28,361 bases of DNA from Cyanobacteria bacterium HKST-UBA02. Lineage in GTDB: Bacteria > Cyanobacteriota > Vampirovibrionia > Obscuribacterales > Obscuribacteraceae. Made by a program: the position numbers and the translations under genes. Below the pieces are notes generated by a model. The model saw nothing but the letters and a program-made list of their open reading frames with translations. It was not told the origin of the DNA and did no database searches. Numbering within the stretch: position 1 is the stretch's first letter; the number at the start of each line of letters is the position of its first letter. Positions 7,249 to 14,986 of this stretch are shown here, piece after piece. The stretch spans positions 1-28,361 of the forward strand of contig JAGQHH010000052.1 in assembly GCA_020431945.1 (NCBI GenBank). Direction: 5' to 3'.

Positions 7249-7836
7249 ATGCCTCTCATCAACTACGCCAAGCGCGAAATAACCTATAAGCTCGTCTACT
7301 ATGGCACTGGTCTTGGTGGCAAAACCACCAACCTCAAATATATCCATGGTCAGGTCAATCAAACCTGCCGGGGTGAGCTCATTTCTCTGGCTACCGAAAC
7401 CGAGAGGACGCTATTCTTCGACTTCATGCCCCTGGAGCTGGAGCTGGTCAACAACTTCAGAGCGCGAATCGCCATCTACACGGTTCCCGGACAGGAAGAA
7501 TACGATCTCTCGCGCAAACAGATCCTTCGCGGCGCCGACGGTATCGTCTTCGTAGCCGATTCCAGCTCTCTGCGCATGGAAGAGAATATCCGCTCCCTGA
7601 AGAACATGCGTGAGAACCTGGTTTTCAACAAGCTTCGCCTGGAGGAGATCCCCTGGGTCCTGCAGTACAACAAGCGCGACCTGGCTGATGCCGTGTCTGT
7701 GGATCGACTGGAGCACGACCTCAACCAGGCCAGGGTGCCTTACTTCGAAGCTGTGGCCCTAGAAGGACTGGGTGTTTTCGCCACTCTCAAGTCGGTGATC
7801 AAAGAAATGGTCAACCGCACCAAAGCACCAAGATAA
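7249..7836 (+). CDS. mglA: MglA-like small Ras-family GTPase
   Basis: 195 residues, the normal MglA length. The P-loop GTGLGGKT (residues 19-26), the switch II TVPGQEEY (78-85, with the MglA-like TVPGQ instead of DxxGQ) and the base-recognition NKRD (141-144) are all present. It should bind and hydrolyse GTP in the cytoplasm as a molecular switch. In characterised bacteria MglA controls cell polarity and motility machinery such as type IV pili. No MglB-type GAP (roadblock domain) lies next to it. Its upstream neighbour is the PATAN/degenerate-GGDEF protein, the likely partner or regulator. The ribosome binding site before ATG 7249 is weak. It converges on kdsC with only 6 bases between the stop codons. 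The family call is secure; the process it controls here is not. Confidence 0.93.
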   Translation: MPLINYAKREITYKLVYYGTGLGGKTTNLKYIHGQVNQTCRGELISLATETERTLFFDFMPLELELVNNFRARIAIYTVPGQEEYDLSRKQILRGADGIVFVADSSSLRMEENIRSLKNMRENLVFNKLRLEEIPWVLQYNKRDLADAVSVDRLEHDLNQARVPYFEAVALEGLGVFATLKSVIKEMVNRTKAPR

Positions 7837-7842
7837 CTTCTG

Positions 7843-8403
7843 TCATTCGAGTCCGTACCTGGTCAGGGCCTGATTCCAGACTCCTTTCGACCGTAGAATC
7901 AACTCGACTATTTCACGGACGGCTCCGCGCCCGCCACTGGCAGTGGTGACATAGTCGGCCCGTTCTCTCAGCTCTGGTCTGGCATTGGCCACGGCGCAAC
8001 TGAAGCCGGCTTTGCGCATCAAAGGATAGTCGGTGAAATCGTCCCCGACGAAAGCAACGCTATCGGTCTCGAGTCCTTCTTTCGCCAGGATCTCAGCGAA
8101 GGTCGCCTCCTTTTCGAGGAAGCCCTGGTATACATGCGTGATCCCGAGAATACGAGAGCGCTCGGTGGTAGCTATCGAGTCGCGGCCTGATATGACTCCT
8201 GATTTGAATCCCAGGGAGTGAAACATCAAAAGACCGAGACCATCCTGAGAATCGAAATGCTTGAACTCCTGGGGCTTGCCGTCCCGGTCGCTGATATAGG
8301 AGAGCCGCCCGTCGGTGAGGACACCGTCCACATCCATGAGAAGAAGCTGCACCGCCGCCGCCTTGGTCATGATCTCCGCGCTGATTTTCGCCTGCTCGTT
8401 CAT
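7843..8403 (-). CDS. kdsC: KdsC-type HAD phosphatase (3-deoxy-D-manno-octulosonate 8-phosphate phosphatase)
   Basis: 186 residues, the usual size of the tetrameric C0-capped HAD enzyme. Motif I DVDGVLTDG gives nucleophile D24 and acid/base D26. Motif II is the ISGR segment (71-74), motif III is K98 in LEKEATF, and motif IV is GDDFTDYPLM (D121, D122). The C-terminal TTASGGRGAVRE and the W-x-x-x-L-x-x-Y tail fit KdsC, whose tail closes the neighbour's active site. The enzyme removes phosphate from Kdo-8-phosphate in the cytoplasm, the step before CMP-Kdo formation for LPS inner core. No other Kdo genes are nearby. AGGGCGG precedes ATG 8403. A sialic-acid-type or other sugar-acid phosphatase of the same subfamily is the main alternative. 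Confidence 0.88.
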   Translation of the reverse strand: MNEQAKISAEIMTKAAAVQLLLMDVDGVLTDGRLSYISDRDGKPQEFKHFDSQDGLGLLMFHSLGFKSGVISGRDSIATTERSRILGITHVYQGFLEKEATFAEILAKEGLETDSVAFVGDDFTDYPLMRKAGFSCAVANARPELRERADYVTTASGGRGAVREIVELILRSKGVWNQALTRYGLE

Positions 8404-8405
8404 GG

Positions 8406-8434
8406 TTTGCCGCCCTGTTTTCTTTACGTATAAT
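8406..8434 (+). promoter_or_regulatory. Sigma70-type promoter for the FAD oxidoreductase
   Basis: TTTGCC (8406-8411), a 17-base spacer and a perfect TATAAT (8429-8434) lie in the 79-base gap between divergent kdsC and the oxidoreductase. Transcription would start near 8441, leaving a leader of about 40 bases. This supports ATG 8483 rather than the far-upstream start inside kdsC. Confidence 0.65.
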
Positions 8435-8482
8435 TTCTCAATAGTGCTCGATCACAGGCTTTCTCATCTCAAACTCCTTATT

Positions 8483-10666
8483 ATGTCACCTATGAAAGTA
8501 TTGGACATACAAGCCCTGGACCCGGGCGATCCCCTGAGTAGCGCCGTCAAGGAGTTCGAGACAGGCAAGCCCGACAGGGTCGTCAAGTGCGACATTCTCA
8601 TAGTCGGAGGCGGAATGGGCGGCGTCGCTGCGGCGCTCTCGGCAGTGGCGGACTATTTTCGCGATTCTGCAGGAGGACGAAGACCCTCGAAGCTCTCCAT
8701 CTGCATGACCGAAGAAACCAACTGGCTGGGCGGTCAGATGACCAGCCAGGCAGTCTCGGCTCTCGATGAGAACTGGCTCGTGGAATCCTGCGGAGCCCCG
8801 GCATCCTACCAGGAGATGCGCCGCCAGATAAGAGAGTATTATCTCGAGCGATTCATCATCAACAAGAATGCCCGGATCGATAAGAAGACCTTCAACCCGG
8901 GGACCTGCTGGGTCACCCGCCTGGCTTTCGAGCCCAAAATCGGTCTGGCGATTCTCGATCGTCTCTTGAAGCCGGCAGTGGATTCTGGTTCCCTCAAGAT
9001 CTTTCACCGGCACAAAGCTGTGAGCGCGGCCGGCAAGAAGAGCCCGGACGGCCGGGTACGGGTCAAATCAGTATCGGCAATCGATCTCGACAATGGAGAG
9101 CTCACCGAATTCCGCCCCAAAATCTGCCTGGATGCCACCGAAATTGGTGACATGCTGCCACTCTGCAAGCTCGCCTACAGCTCCGGGGAGGAGTCCCGGG
9201 AGCAGACAGGAGAGCCGCACGCCGCCGAGGTTCCGGATCCGGAGAATGTCCAGGACATCGTCTATCCCTTCGTCGTGGAATGGCGAGCGGGGGAGAACCA
9301 CACCATCGATAAGCCCGAAGGCTATGACGATTTTGTAGAAGCCAATCAATATTCTCTTCTCGGCTATCGCATGTTCGTCTCATCCCTGGAGCACCGCGAC
9401 GACGGCACCACCAGGGAGCTTCTGCCGTTCTGGACTTACCGGCGACTGATCGATAAAAACAATTTCGAAGATCTGAACTACGCCAATGACCTGGCCATGA
9501 TCAACTGGGAAAGCAACGATGTCCGCGATGTGAATATCATAGACAAGTCGCCGGAGCAGATAGCAGAGAATCTCGCCCGCGCCAAAAAAGTCAGTCTCGG
9601 CTTTCTGTACTGGCTGCAAACCGAGGCTCCCCGGGATGAGGGAGGCAAGGGCTATCCCGAGATGAAACTGCGCCCGGACATCCTGCAGAGCGACGACGGT
9701 CTGGCCAAGCATCCTTATATCCGGGAATCGCGCCGTATCAAAGCACTGAATGTGGTGAAAGAGCAGGATATCGGCAAAGGGCATGTGTCGGGCGTAAGAG
9801 CCAGACCATTCAAAGATTCTCTGGGAATCGGTCATTATCCGATCGATATCCACGGCAGGCAGGTCCCCGGTGCCGCTCAGGCCACGGCGCCCTTCCAACT
9901 GCCTTATTCGTGCCTGATTCCCCTGGACGCCGAAAATCTCCTGCCCGCCTGCAAAAATATCGGCGTTACTCATATCACCAACGGTGCCTACCGGCTCCAT
10001 CCGATAGAATGGTCGATAGGCACTGCCGCGGGGCTGATAGCTCGCTATTCGATAAGACACAATTTGCAGCCCGGCAAAATCTCGAAGAACCTCGGCAATC
10101 TCATCGACATCCAGAGAGAGCTCGCCGAGGCGGGCAATCCTCTCTGCTGGTTCGATGACGTTCCCACCGACCATCCTTCCTTTGCGGCGATTCAAATAGT
10201 CTCTCTTTTCGACCTGATCCCTCCGGATGAGGACAGTCTTTCCTTCCGCCCGGAAGACCCCCTGAGTCGCCGCCAGGCTGCTCAGATTCTCGACCGCCTG
10301 ATCAAAGATCGAAAGTCGAAGTCCTGCTTCATAGCCGACATAGACGAAGACGCTCCGGAATTCGATTATGTCGCCAGAGTCGTCAACACCGGCCTGATGG
10401 AGCTGGATGATATGGGCAATTTCAATCCGGAGGACCTGTTCTCCCAGGGCGATTTCGCTATCTGCGCCCGGAGCAAGACCTTCAGGCTGCCCCGGCATCA
10501 GAGCGTCTTTCTGGACTCCCTGGACGACGAGCAACGCGAAGAAAACGGTCACGACTATCTGGAGATCAGCCGCGCCGAATTCGCTCAGTGGCTCTATACC
10601 GTCGTCTCATACAAAAAGAAATGGGACGACCTGGCCCTCCGCTCAGTAGCCAGAAGCGCTATCTAG
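8483..10666 (+). CDS. FAD-dependent oxidoreductase with C-terminal SLH-like repeats
   Basis: 727 residues from ATG 8483; ATG 8492 is also possible. The dinucleotide-binding motif ILIVGGGMGGVAAAL (about 39-53) is followed by EETNWLGGQMTSQAVSALDE, the hallmark of the FAD_oxidored family, and by a long middle region with the family's YR and W-rich stretches. After about residue 570 the sequence changes to two SLH-like units (SFRPEDPLSRRQAAQILDR, then ADIDEDAPEFDYVARVVNTG with GNFNPEDLFSQGDFA). SLH domains usually anchor proteins to cell-wall polymers, yet no signal peptide is visible, which is odd. The substrate is unknown. Its stop codon overlaps the stop of the convergent SDR gene. Confidence 0.85.
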   Translation: MSPMKVLDIQALDPGDPLSSAVKEFETGKPDRVVKCDILIVGGGMGGVAAALSAVADYFRDSAGGRRPSKLSICMTEETNWLGGQMTSQAVSALDENWLVESCGAPASYQEMRRQIREYYLERFIINKNARIDKKTFNPGTCWVTRLAFEPKIGLAILDRLLKPAVDSGSLKIFHRHKAVSAAGKKSPDGRVRVKSVSAIDLDNGELTEFRPKICLDATEIGDMLPLCKLAYSSGEESREQTGEPHAAEVPDPENVQDIVYPFVVEWRAGENHTIDKPEGYDDFVEANQYSLLGYRMFVSSLEHRDDGTTRELLPFWTYRRLIDKNNFEDLNYANDLAMINWESNDVRDVNIIDKSPEQIAENLARAKKVSLGFLYWLQTEAPRDEGGKGYPEMKLRPDILQSDDGLAKHPYIRESRRIKALNVVKEQDIGKGHVSGVRARPFKDSLGIGHYPIDIHGRQVPGAAQATAPFQLPYSCLIPLDAENLLPACKNIGVTHITNGAYRLHPIEWSIGTAAGLIARYSIRHNLQPGKISKNLGNLIDIQRELAEAGNPLCWFDDVPTDHPSFAAIQIVSLFDLIPPDEDSLSFRPEDPLSRRQAAQILDRLIKDRKSKSCFIADIDEDAPEFDYVARVVNTGLMELDDMGNFNPEDLFSQGDFAICARSKTFRLPRHQSVFLDSLDDEQREENGHDYLEISRAEFAQWLYTVVSYKKKWDDLALRSVARSAI

Positions 10667-11409
10667 AAAGTCTGGTCTGTGGGTCTGATGAGGATCTCGT
10701 TGACATTGACGTGCGCGGGCTGGCCGGCGGCATAGACGATGGCGCTGGCGATATCCTCGGACTGGAGCGCCTCCATGGTAGCCACCCATTTCTTGACGGT
10801 ATCCTTTGTGCTCGAATCGGCGATATGGTCAGTCAACTCGGTGAGCACCGCCCCCGGTTCTATGACCGTGACCCTGATCCGATCCGCTGCGAGCTCCTGT
10901 CTGATCCCATCGGAGAATGCATTGACGGCGAACTTCGTAGCGCTGTAAACCGCGCTGCGAGAGCTCACCAGGCGACCCGATACCGAAGAGATATTGACGA
11001 TATTACCGCCCTGCTTCTTCAGCTCCGGGATCGCCGCATGGGTAAAATACATGAGCCCCAGAACATTGATGTCGATCATGTTCTTCCAGTCGCTCACATC
11101 GGCGCTGGCGACCGGTCCGACATACATGACCCCGGCGTTATTGACCAGGATATCGAGGCGTCCGAAACGCGCCACCGTCGCAGATACGGCTTGGACGGCA
11201 GCTTCGTTTTCACGGACGTCGCCCTCTATCACCAGAGCTTTCTTGCCGGTCTCGTCCTCGATGCGGGCGGCAAGATCCTCCAGGCGTTCTTTGCGCCTGG
11301 CGAAAATTGCCACCGCGCATCCGCTGACCGCCAGCGCCATGGCCGCTGCTTCGCCAATGCCGGAAGAGGCCCCGGTGACAAGCGCTACTCTACCCTCGAG
11401 ATTAGTCAT
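10663..11409 (-). CDS. Short-chain dehydrogenase/reductase (SDR, classical)
   Basis: 248 residues, the typical length of a classical SDR. The cofactor motif TGASSGIG (12-19), NNAG (90-93) and the catalytic S142, Y155 and K159 (YSATK) are all present, so it should be an active NAD(P)-dependent alcohol/ketone oxidoreductase. An Arg-Arg-Lys after the second strand (FARRKERLE) suggests NADP(H). It resembles the YdfG/serine-3-dehydrogenase group; the substrate cannot be read from sequence. Start ATG 11409 is supported by AGGAGAG six bases upstream; an in-frame ATG at 11430 would overlap the upstream gene and is less likely. It lies 17 bases after the release-factor homologue and shares its promoter. 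Its TAG overlaps the oxidoreductase TAG in a shared CTAG. Confidence 0.92.
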   Translation of the reverse strand: MTNLEGRVALVTGASSGIGEAAAMALAVSGCAVAIFARRKERLEDLAARIEDETGKKALVIEGDVRENEAAVQAVSATVARFGRLDILVNNAGVMYVGPVASADVSDWKNMIDINVLGLMYFTHAAIPELKKQGGNIVNISSVSGRLVSSRSAVYSATKFAVNAFSDGIRQELAADRIRVTVIEPGAVLTELTDHIADSSTKDTVKKWVATMEALQSEDIASAIVYAAGQPAHVNVNEILIRPTDQTF

Positions 11410-11426
11410 TGCTTTCTCTCCTGAGA

Positions 11427-12150
11427 TCAAATCAGATCGAATCGCCCCTTGAAGATATCACCAATACGCGCGGTGCGATTGCCAGTTCGATGATCGAGTA
11501 CATAACCGTTGATGAAGTTGTAAGTCCGCACTTTACCACTTCGAGACCCATAGGCGATCTGGGCAGCCTTGGCACGACTGCGAGCGTCACGAGCAGCTTC
11601 GCTGCGGCTCTGGTGGAGCCTGGCAGCGAGAATCTCCAGGGCGAGCTGCTTGTTTCGATATTGATCCCGTCCGTTTATGAAGACGGTAATCCCGCTTGGC
11701 CTGTGAGTAACACGCACGGCGGATTCGACCTTGTTCTGGTTCTGCCCGCCACTGCCGTGACCGCGCTGGGTCTTCACCTCGACCTCATCGAGAGCGAGGC
11801 TTCGATCCAGCCGCTCCGGCAGAGACAGCACCGCTACCGCCACCACCGAGGTATGGCGCCTGCCCCGGGACTCGGTCCTGGGTACCCGCTGGACGACATG
11901 CTTGCCGGACTCGCGGGCGAAAGCCTCTTCGACGCCGCGGCCTGTGACCCTTATCGAATACGAGCTCTCGGACTCGTAGACGAGCTCGGACTTCAAACCA
12001 AGCAGCTCGGCATAACGCAGGTAAGCTCTCGTGAGCTCCAGCGCGAACATTCTCGAATCGGCTCCACCCTCTCCGGCATGGATGTCCAGCAAAAGGCTAA
12101 AGTCTCTGGGACTTCTCGTTGGGGACGGACCAATTTGCTTTCTTAGACAT
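11427..12150 (-). CDS. RF1-like peptide chain release factor homologue lacking domain 1; needs a +1 frameshift
   Basis: The conserved body is read from about 12098 to 11427. It has a PCRF-type segment (LLDIHAGEGGADSRMF), an RF1-like recognition tip (ESGKHVVQRVPRTESRGRRHTS, with PRT where RF1 has PAT) and the catalytic GSGGQNQNKVESAVRVTHR loop, whose GGQ triggers peptidyl-tRNA hydrolysis. The N-terminal ~90-residue domain of RF1/RF2 is absent, as in PrfH-like factors. The only well-placed start is ATG 12150 (GAGGT seven bases upstream, promoter at 12180-12207). It gives MSKKANWSVPNEKSQRL and then TAG at 12099-12097. Skipping one base after CTT enters the conserved frame and yields about 240 residues. 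The conserved frame has no ATG or GTG of its own before TTG 12092, which lacks a Shine-Dalgarno. It is co-transcribed with the SDR gene. A true indel or pseudogene cannot be excluded. Confidence 0.8.
12097..12102 (-). promoter_or_regulatory. Candidate +1 frameshift site CTT TAG C
   Basis: The last sense codon CTT is followed by TAG and then C. A P-site leucine tRNA can re-pair from CUU to UUU when the ribosome moves +1, the same geometry as CUU UGA C in prfB (RF2). The strong upstream AGGGGG stimulator of prfB is missing here; only GAGAAG lies about 10 bases upstream. Confidence 0.5.
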
Positions 12151-12157
12151 GACCATT

Positions 12158-12170
12158 ACCTCCCTGAGGT
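12158..12170 (-). promoter_or_regulatory. Small hairpin over the release-factor Shine-Dalgarno
   Basis: ACCTC and GAGGT, separated by three bases, are perfect complements. The second arm is the Shine-Dalgarno itself, seven bases before ATG 12150. The hairpin could reduce initiation on the release-factor/SDR transcript. Confidence 0.4.
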
Positions 12171-12179
12171 GGTTTTTGC

Positions 12180-12207
12180 ATTATAGCACCGCGAGCCAAT
12201 CGCGCAA
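12180..12207 (-). promoter_or_regulatory. Promoter of the release-factor/SDR operon, with a palindrome in the spacer
   Basis: On the minus strand TTGCGC (12207-12202), a 16-base spacer and a perfect TATAAT (12185-12180) precede the release-factor start by about 30 bases. The spacer contains the inverted repeat CGCGA-N5-TCGCG (12190-12204), which overlaps the -35 box and could be an operator. Confidence 0.65.
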
Positions 12208-12362
12208 GTCCTTATAGCAAGCAGGTTTCGGCGCTCAGATCAGGACCATAGTTTCTTATTACTTATGGCACCCGAAAAAAGGGAGAACTGATATGTTCAT
12301 CTCCCCCCGAGGAATGATTGAGACACAGGGGTGCTAGCCCCCAGACCCCGCGAGGCTCCCAC

Positions 12363-13928
12363 ATGCCCAGGCTCATTCTCGGTCTGATCGCCGCCATTGT
12401 TATCGGGGTGGCTCTCAACCAGATCTATGTCCTTCTCATCAATCCACCCCGCCTTTACCGGGACGTGGTCAACGCGAAGAAATGCATGGACTCTGATCCG
12501 GATAAGGCCAGAGCGCTGTTGAAAGGTTGCATCGATGAAGGAGACAAGCTCGAGGGCAACAAATTCGAGCTCTATGCCACCTATGGCAATCTTCTCTCTG
12601 ATACAGGCTGCTATAAAGAGGCGGAGCCTATTTTTTTGCAAGCCTCTAAAGAATCTCGCAATCCTGTGGAGATCAACTACGCCCTCAACAGAGCCAGCGA
12701 GGCGATGCACCAGCGTTTCATCGACGGCGACCTGAAGGAAATAGACCTCAAGACCGCCCTGGAAGCCGAAAAGCTTTTGCCTCAGGTGGACAATGATCAA
12801 GATCTGGCAACCGGCAACACTATCTGCGCCCTGGCTACCTTGAAGTCAGATCTGGGCAAGTATGAAGAAGCCGATGAGCTCTTCACCAGAGCCGAGAAGT
12901 TTTATAGAAAGGGCTCCGCAGACGAAAGCTTCCACACCCGGATCCGCTGGCTACGGAGATTTCAAACCGAAAGCCTGCTTGCCAGAGGAGACTACAAAAA
13001 AGCCTCTGCCGTCTATATCGAGACAGTCAAAGAAATCCCCGAATATATCAACGTGGTCTCTCACTACTTCCGAACAAATCTCAATCGAATCGAGACAACC
13101 AAAGCGAATCTATTTCCCCGAGTCAAAGACATCCTCTTGAAGGAAGACTTCGCCGCCCTGGACAAACTCGCCTCCGAGTTTCGCTCCTCCAAACAAATGC
13201 TATCCAGTGGAGTCTGGTACCTGGACGACCTGATTTTAGAGATCGACAACCTCCCATATTTCGATTTCGATGATAACTACAAGGCCAGAGTGGCGCTCCT
13301 GAAGAAATGGACCAAGCAGCACCCTGACTCGAATCTGGCACTCTGCGCCCGGGCCAAAGTGCTCAAGAGCTTCGCCTGGAAAGCCCGGGGCGACAACTAT
13401 GCCAACGAGGTCACTGAAGAAGGCTGGAAAAAATTCCACGCACGAATTGCCGAGGGTATCAAAGCCCTGGACCTGGCGAAGTCGAAAACCGTCGAATGGT
13501 ATTCGACCAGACAGAGCCTGGCAGTTGGCGAAGATATCGAGAGAGCGAAATATGACGAGCTCGTAGCGGAGAGCCAGAAACTCTATCCCGATCATGACCT
13601 GGTGGTCTGGCAGAAGGCACACTGGTTGCAGCCTCAATGGAACGGAGAGGGAGGCGAAGTCGACAAGTACATGAAAGCGGAAGCGGACAAGCGTGGTGGC
13701 ACCGACGGTGACATCCTCTACGCCCGCACAGCCTGGGGGCTGAACAAGAGCGCCTTCAATCTGTTCGAGGTTGCCGACCCCGACTGGGATCGCGTCAAGC
13801 GAGGTTTTACCGCCCTCGAGAAGAAATACCCGGACAGTCCGGCACTGAGGGGGGAGCTGGTTATACTAGCCATGATGAAAAACGATGAGGAGACCGCCGC
13901 CTCGGCCTTCGACGACTGGCAGAAGTGA
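12363..13928 (+). CDS. Membrane-anchored TPR protein with DUF4034-like domain
   Basis: 521 residues from ATG 12363 (GAGG nine bases upstream; an in-frame ATG at 12318 would add an unlikely 15-residue leader). Residues 2-24 (LILGLIAAIVIGVALNQIYVLL) form a single N-terminal transmembrane anchor. About 30-230 has the helix-pair spacing of degenerate TPRs (YATYGNLLSDTGCYKEAEPIF, KSDLGKYEEADELFTRAEKF). About 262-400 resembles DUF4034: an LD-x-x-A-x-x-R segment, then FAWKARGDNYANEVTEEGWKKF and a WYSTRQSLAVGED segment. The function of DUF4034 is unknown. The C-terminal part adds TPR-like helices. It is a stand-alone plus-strand gene, with about 210 bases between its start and the divergent release-factor start at 12150. 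Confidence 0.75.
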   Translation: MPRLILGLIAAIVIGVALNQIYVLLINPPRLYRDVVNAKKCMDSDPDKARALLKGCIDEGDKLEGNKFELYATYGNLLSDTGCYKEAEPIFLQASKESRNPVEINYALNRASEAMHQRFIDGDLKEIDLKTALEAEKLLPQVDNDQDLATGNTICALATLKSDLGKYEEADELFTRAEKFYRKGSADESFHTRIRWLRRFQTESLLARGDYKKASAVYIETVKEIPEYINVVSHYFRTNLNRIETTKANLFPRVKDILLKEDFAALDKLASEFRSSKQMLSSGVWYLDDLILEIDNLPYFDFDDNYKARVALLKKWTKQHPDSNLALCARAKVLKSFAWKARGDNYANEVTEEGWKKFHARIAEGIKALDLAKSKTVEWYSTRQSLAVGEDIERAKYDELVAESQKLYPDHDLVVWQKAHWLQPQWNGEGGEVDKYMKAEADKRGGTDGDILYARTAWGLNKSAFNLFEVADPDWDRVKRGFTALEKKYPDSPALRGELVILAMMKNDEETAASAFDDWQK

Positions 13929-14283
13929 CTTCCGAAACCCTTGCTGGACAATAGTTTGCCCGTCTTCAGTGGGGTGACGCTCACTCGGACCACGGAATCC
14001 GCCATTGCCTTTTTCGAGCTTCTTCCCATAATAGCCTAACCAGGAAAAAATCCATTCAGAATCGTCCATCCGCACCCTGTGCGGTCTGTTGGGTTGAACA
14101 CTGGCGCATCACCACCAGCTGCTCAGGCTTCCATTACAAGCCTAGTTTCTCTGCGGTCGTCTTCCCCCGACGACTGCTCCACACTCCACGCCGCTGGTAA
14201 AGGCGGTCCGACTCGAGCGCACACGGGTCGGACTGCCCGGATGCACTTTGCTTTTCGCTTCTTGTATCTCAGGTTGGATTACT
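13929..14283 (+). other. Intergenic stretch without a convincing gene
   Basis: 355 bases between the TPR/DUF4034 gene and the next membrane protein. Frames here are short and show no conserved features. An inverted repeat GTCCGAC (14206-14212) / GTCGGAC (14227-14233) with a 14-base loop is present but lacks a T-run. It may be leader structure for the next gene. Confidence 0.5.
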
Positions 14284-14874
14284 ATGGCAAAACTTGTATT
14301 GATGTTTTCGCTCATCTGCATACTCTCCGGATCCGCTGCCCGTGCGGAAGTCCAGCTGGAGACTATAACCCTTGTAGAGCAATCGGCGGAAAGCGAAAGA
14401 CAGTCGACCGCGATCGAGATAGAAGACCTTCTCGACGTCAACAACTATGACCCATATAACGACACATACGGAGGCATGTATGCGTTTCTCGCAGCCGACA
14501 TACCGACCAACGTTATCTACAACATAGGACGCCTGTGCGGAAAGTGGATCACTGATTTCATCAATGGCCCGCTAGCGGACTCCGCAAGAGTTCTCTGCGG
14601 ACTCCTGCGCGATCAGTTCCTGGCTCAAACAGATCTAGCGATTGGATGTCAGGTCAAGGATCCAGTCATCGTCGGCGAACAGGACGATCTGAACATCCTG
14701 TTCACCCTGCAATTCATAGCCGAAGCGATCCGGCTCGTGACCATGGCAGCCCTGGTCATTGTAGTATCCGGCACTGCGATACGCCGGCTGCGCCTCAGCC
14801 TGGCTCAGATTGGGACGATTTTGATTTTTACACTTTTTCTCATGGGGCTGTTTCAGCAGACCATGCGCTTCTAG
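14284..14874 (+). CDS. Exported or membrane protein with signal peptide and two C-terminal TM segments
   Basis: 196 residues from ATG 14284, with AGGTTGGA about eight bases upstream; a TTG start at 14248 is unlikely. Residues 1-20 are a signal peptide (KLVLMFSLICILSGSAARA). About 21-140 is a soluble domain, acidic at its start, with four cysteines that could form disulphides (GRLCGKW, RVLCGLL, AIGCQV among them). About 145-170 (IRLVTMAALVIVVSG) and about 176-193 (IGTILIFTLFLMGLF) are transmembrane segments separated by a basic loop (RRLRL). No family recognised. The glycosyltransferase follows after 112 bases. Confidence 0.65.
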   Translation: MAKLVLMFSLICILSGSAARAEVQLETITLVEQSAESERQSTAIEIEDLLDVNNYDPYNDTYGGMYAFLAADIPTNVIYNIGRLCGKWITDFINGPLADSARVLCGLLRDQFLAQTDLAIGCQVKDPVIVGEQDDLNILFTLQFIAEAIRLVTMAALVIVVSGTAIRRLRLSLAQIGTILIFTLFLMGLFQQTMRF

Positions 14875-14940
14875 ATGAGACGGATATAACCGACGATCAC
14901 AATAATTGGTACTTCCGATGATATACTTTTGCGCGTCCAG

Positions 14941-14963
14941 CAGGGATTGGTAAGGATTCCCTG
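14941..14963 (+). promoter_or_regulatory. Leader hairpin before the glycosyltransferase
   Basis: CAGGGA and TCCCTG pair around an 11-base loop, ending 23 bases before the start codon. The Shine-Dalgarno (AAGGGAG) lies just downstream of it. No T-run follows, so it is not a terminator of the preceding gene. A TATACT at about 14931 could be a -10 box, but its -35 is poor. Confidence 0.3.
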
Positions 14964-14986
14964 TAGTGAAAAGGGAGTCACGGTAG

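Noticed and set aside
8315..8482. N-terminal extension of the oxidoreductase from 8315
   Set aside because: Would overlap kdsC and lie upstream of the strong promoter at 8406-8434.
9380..10552. 390-codon minus-strand ORF antisense to the FAD oxidoreductase
   Set aside because: Shadow frame in GC-rich coding sequence; the plus-strand gene has clear family motifs and a promoter.
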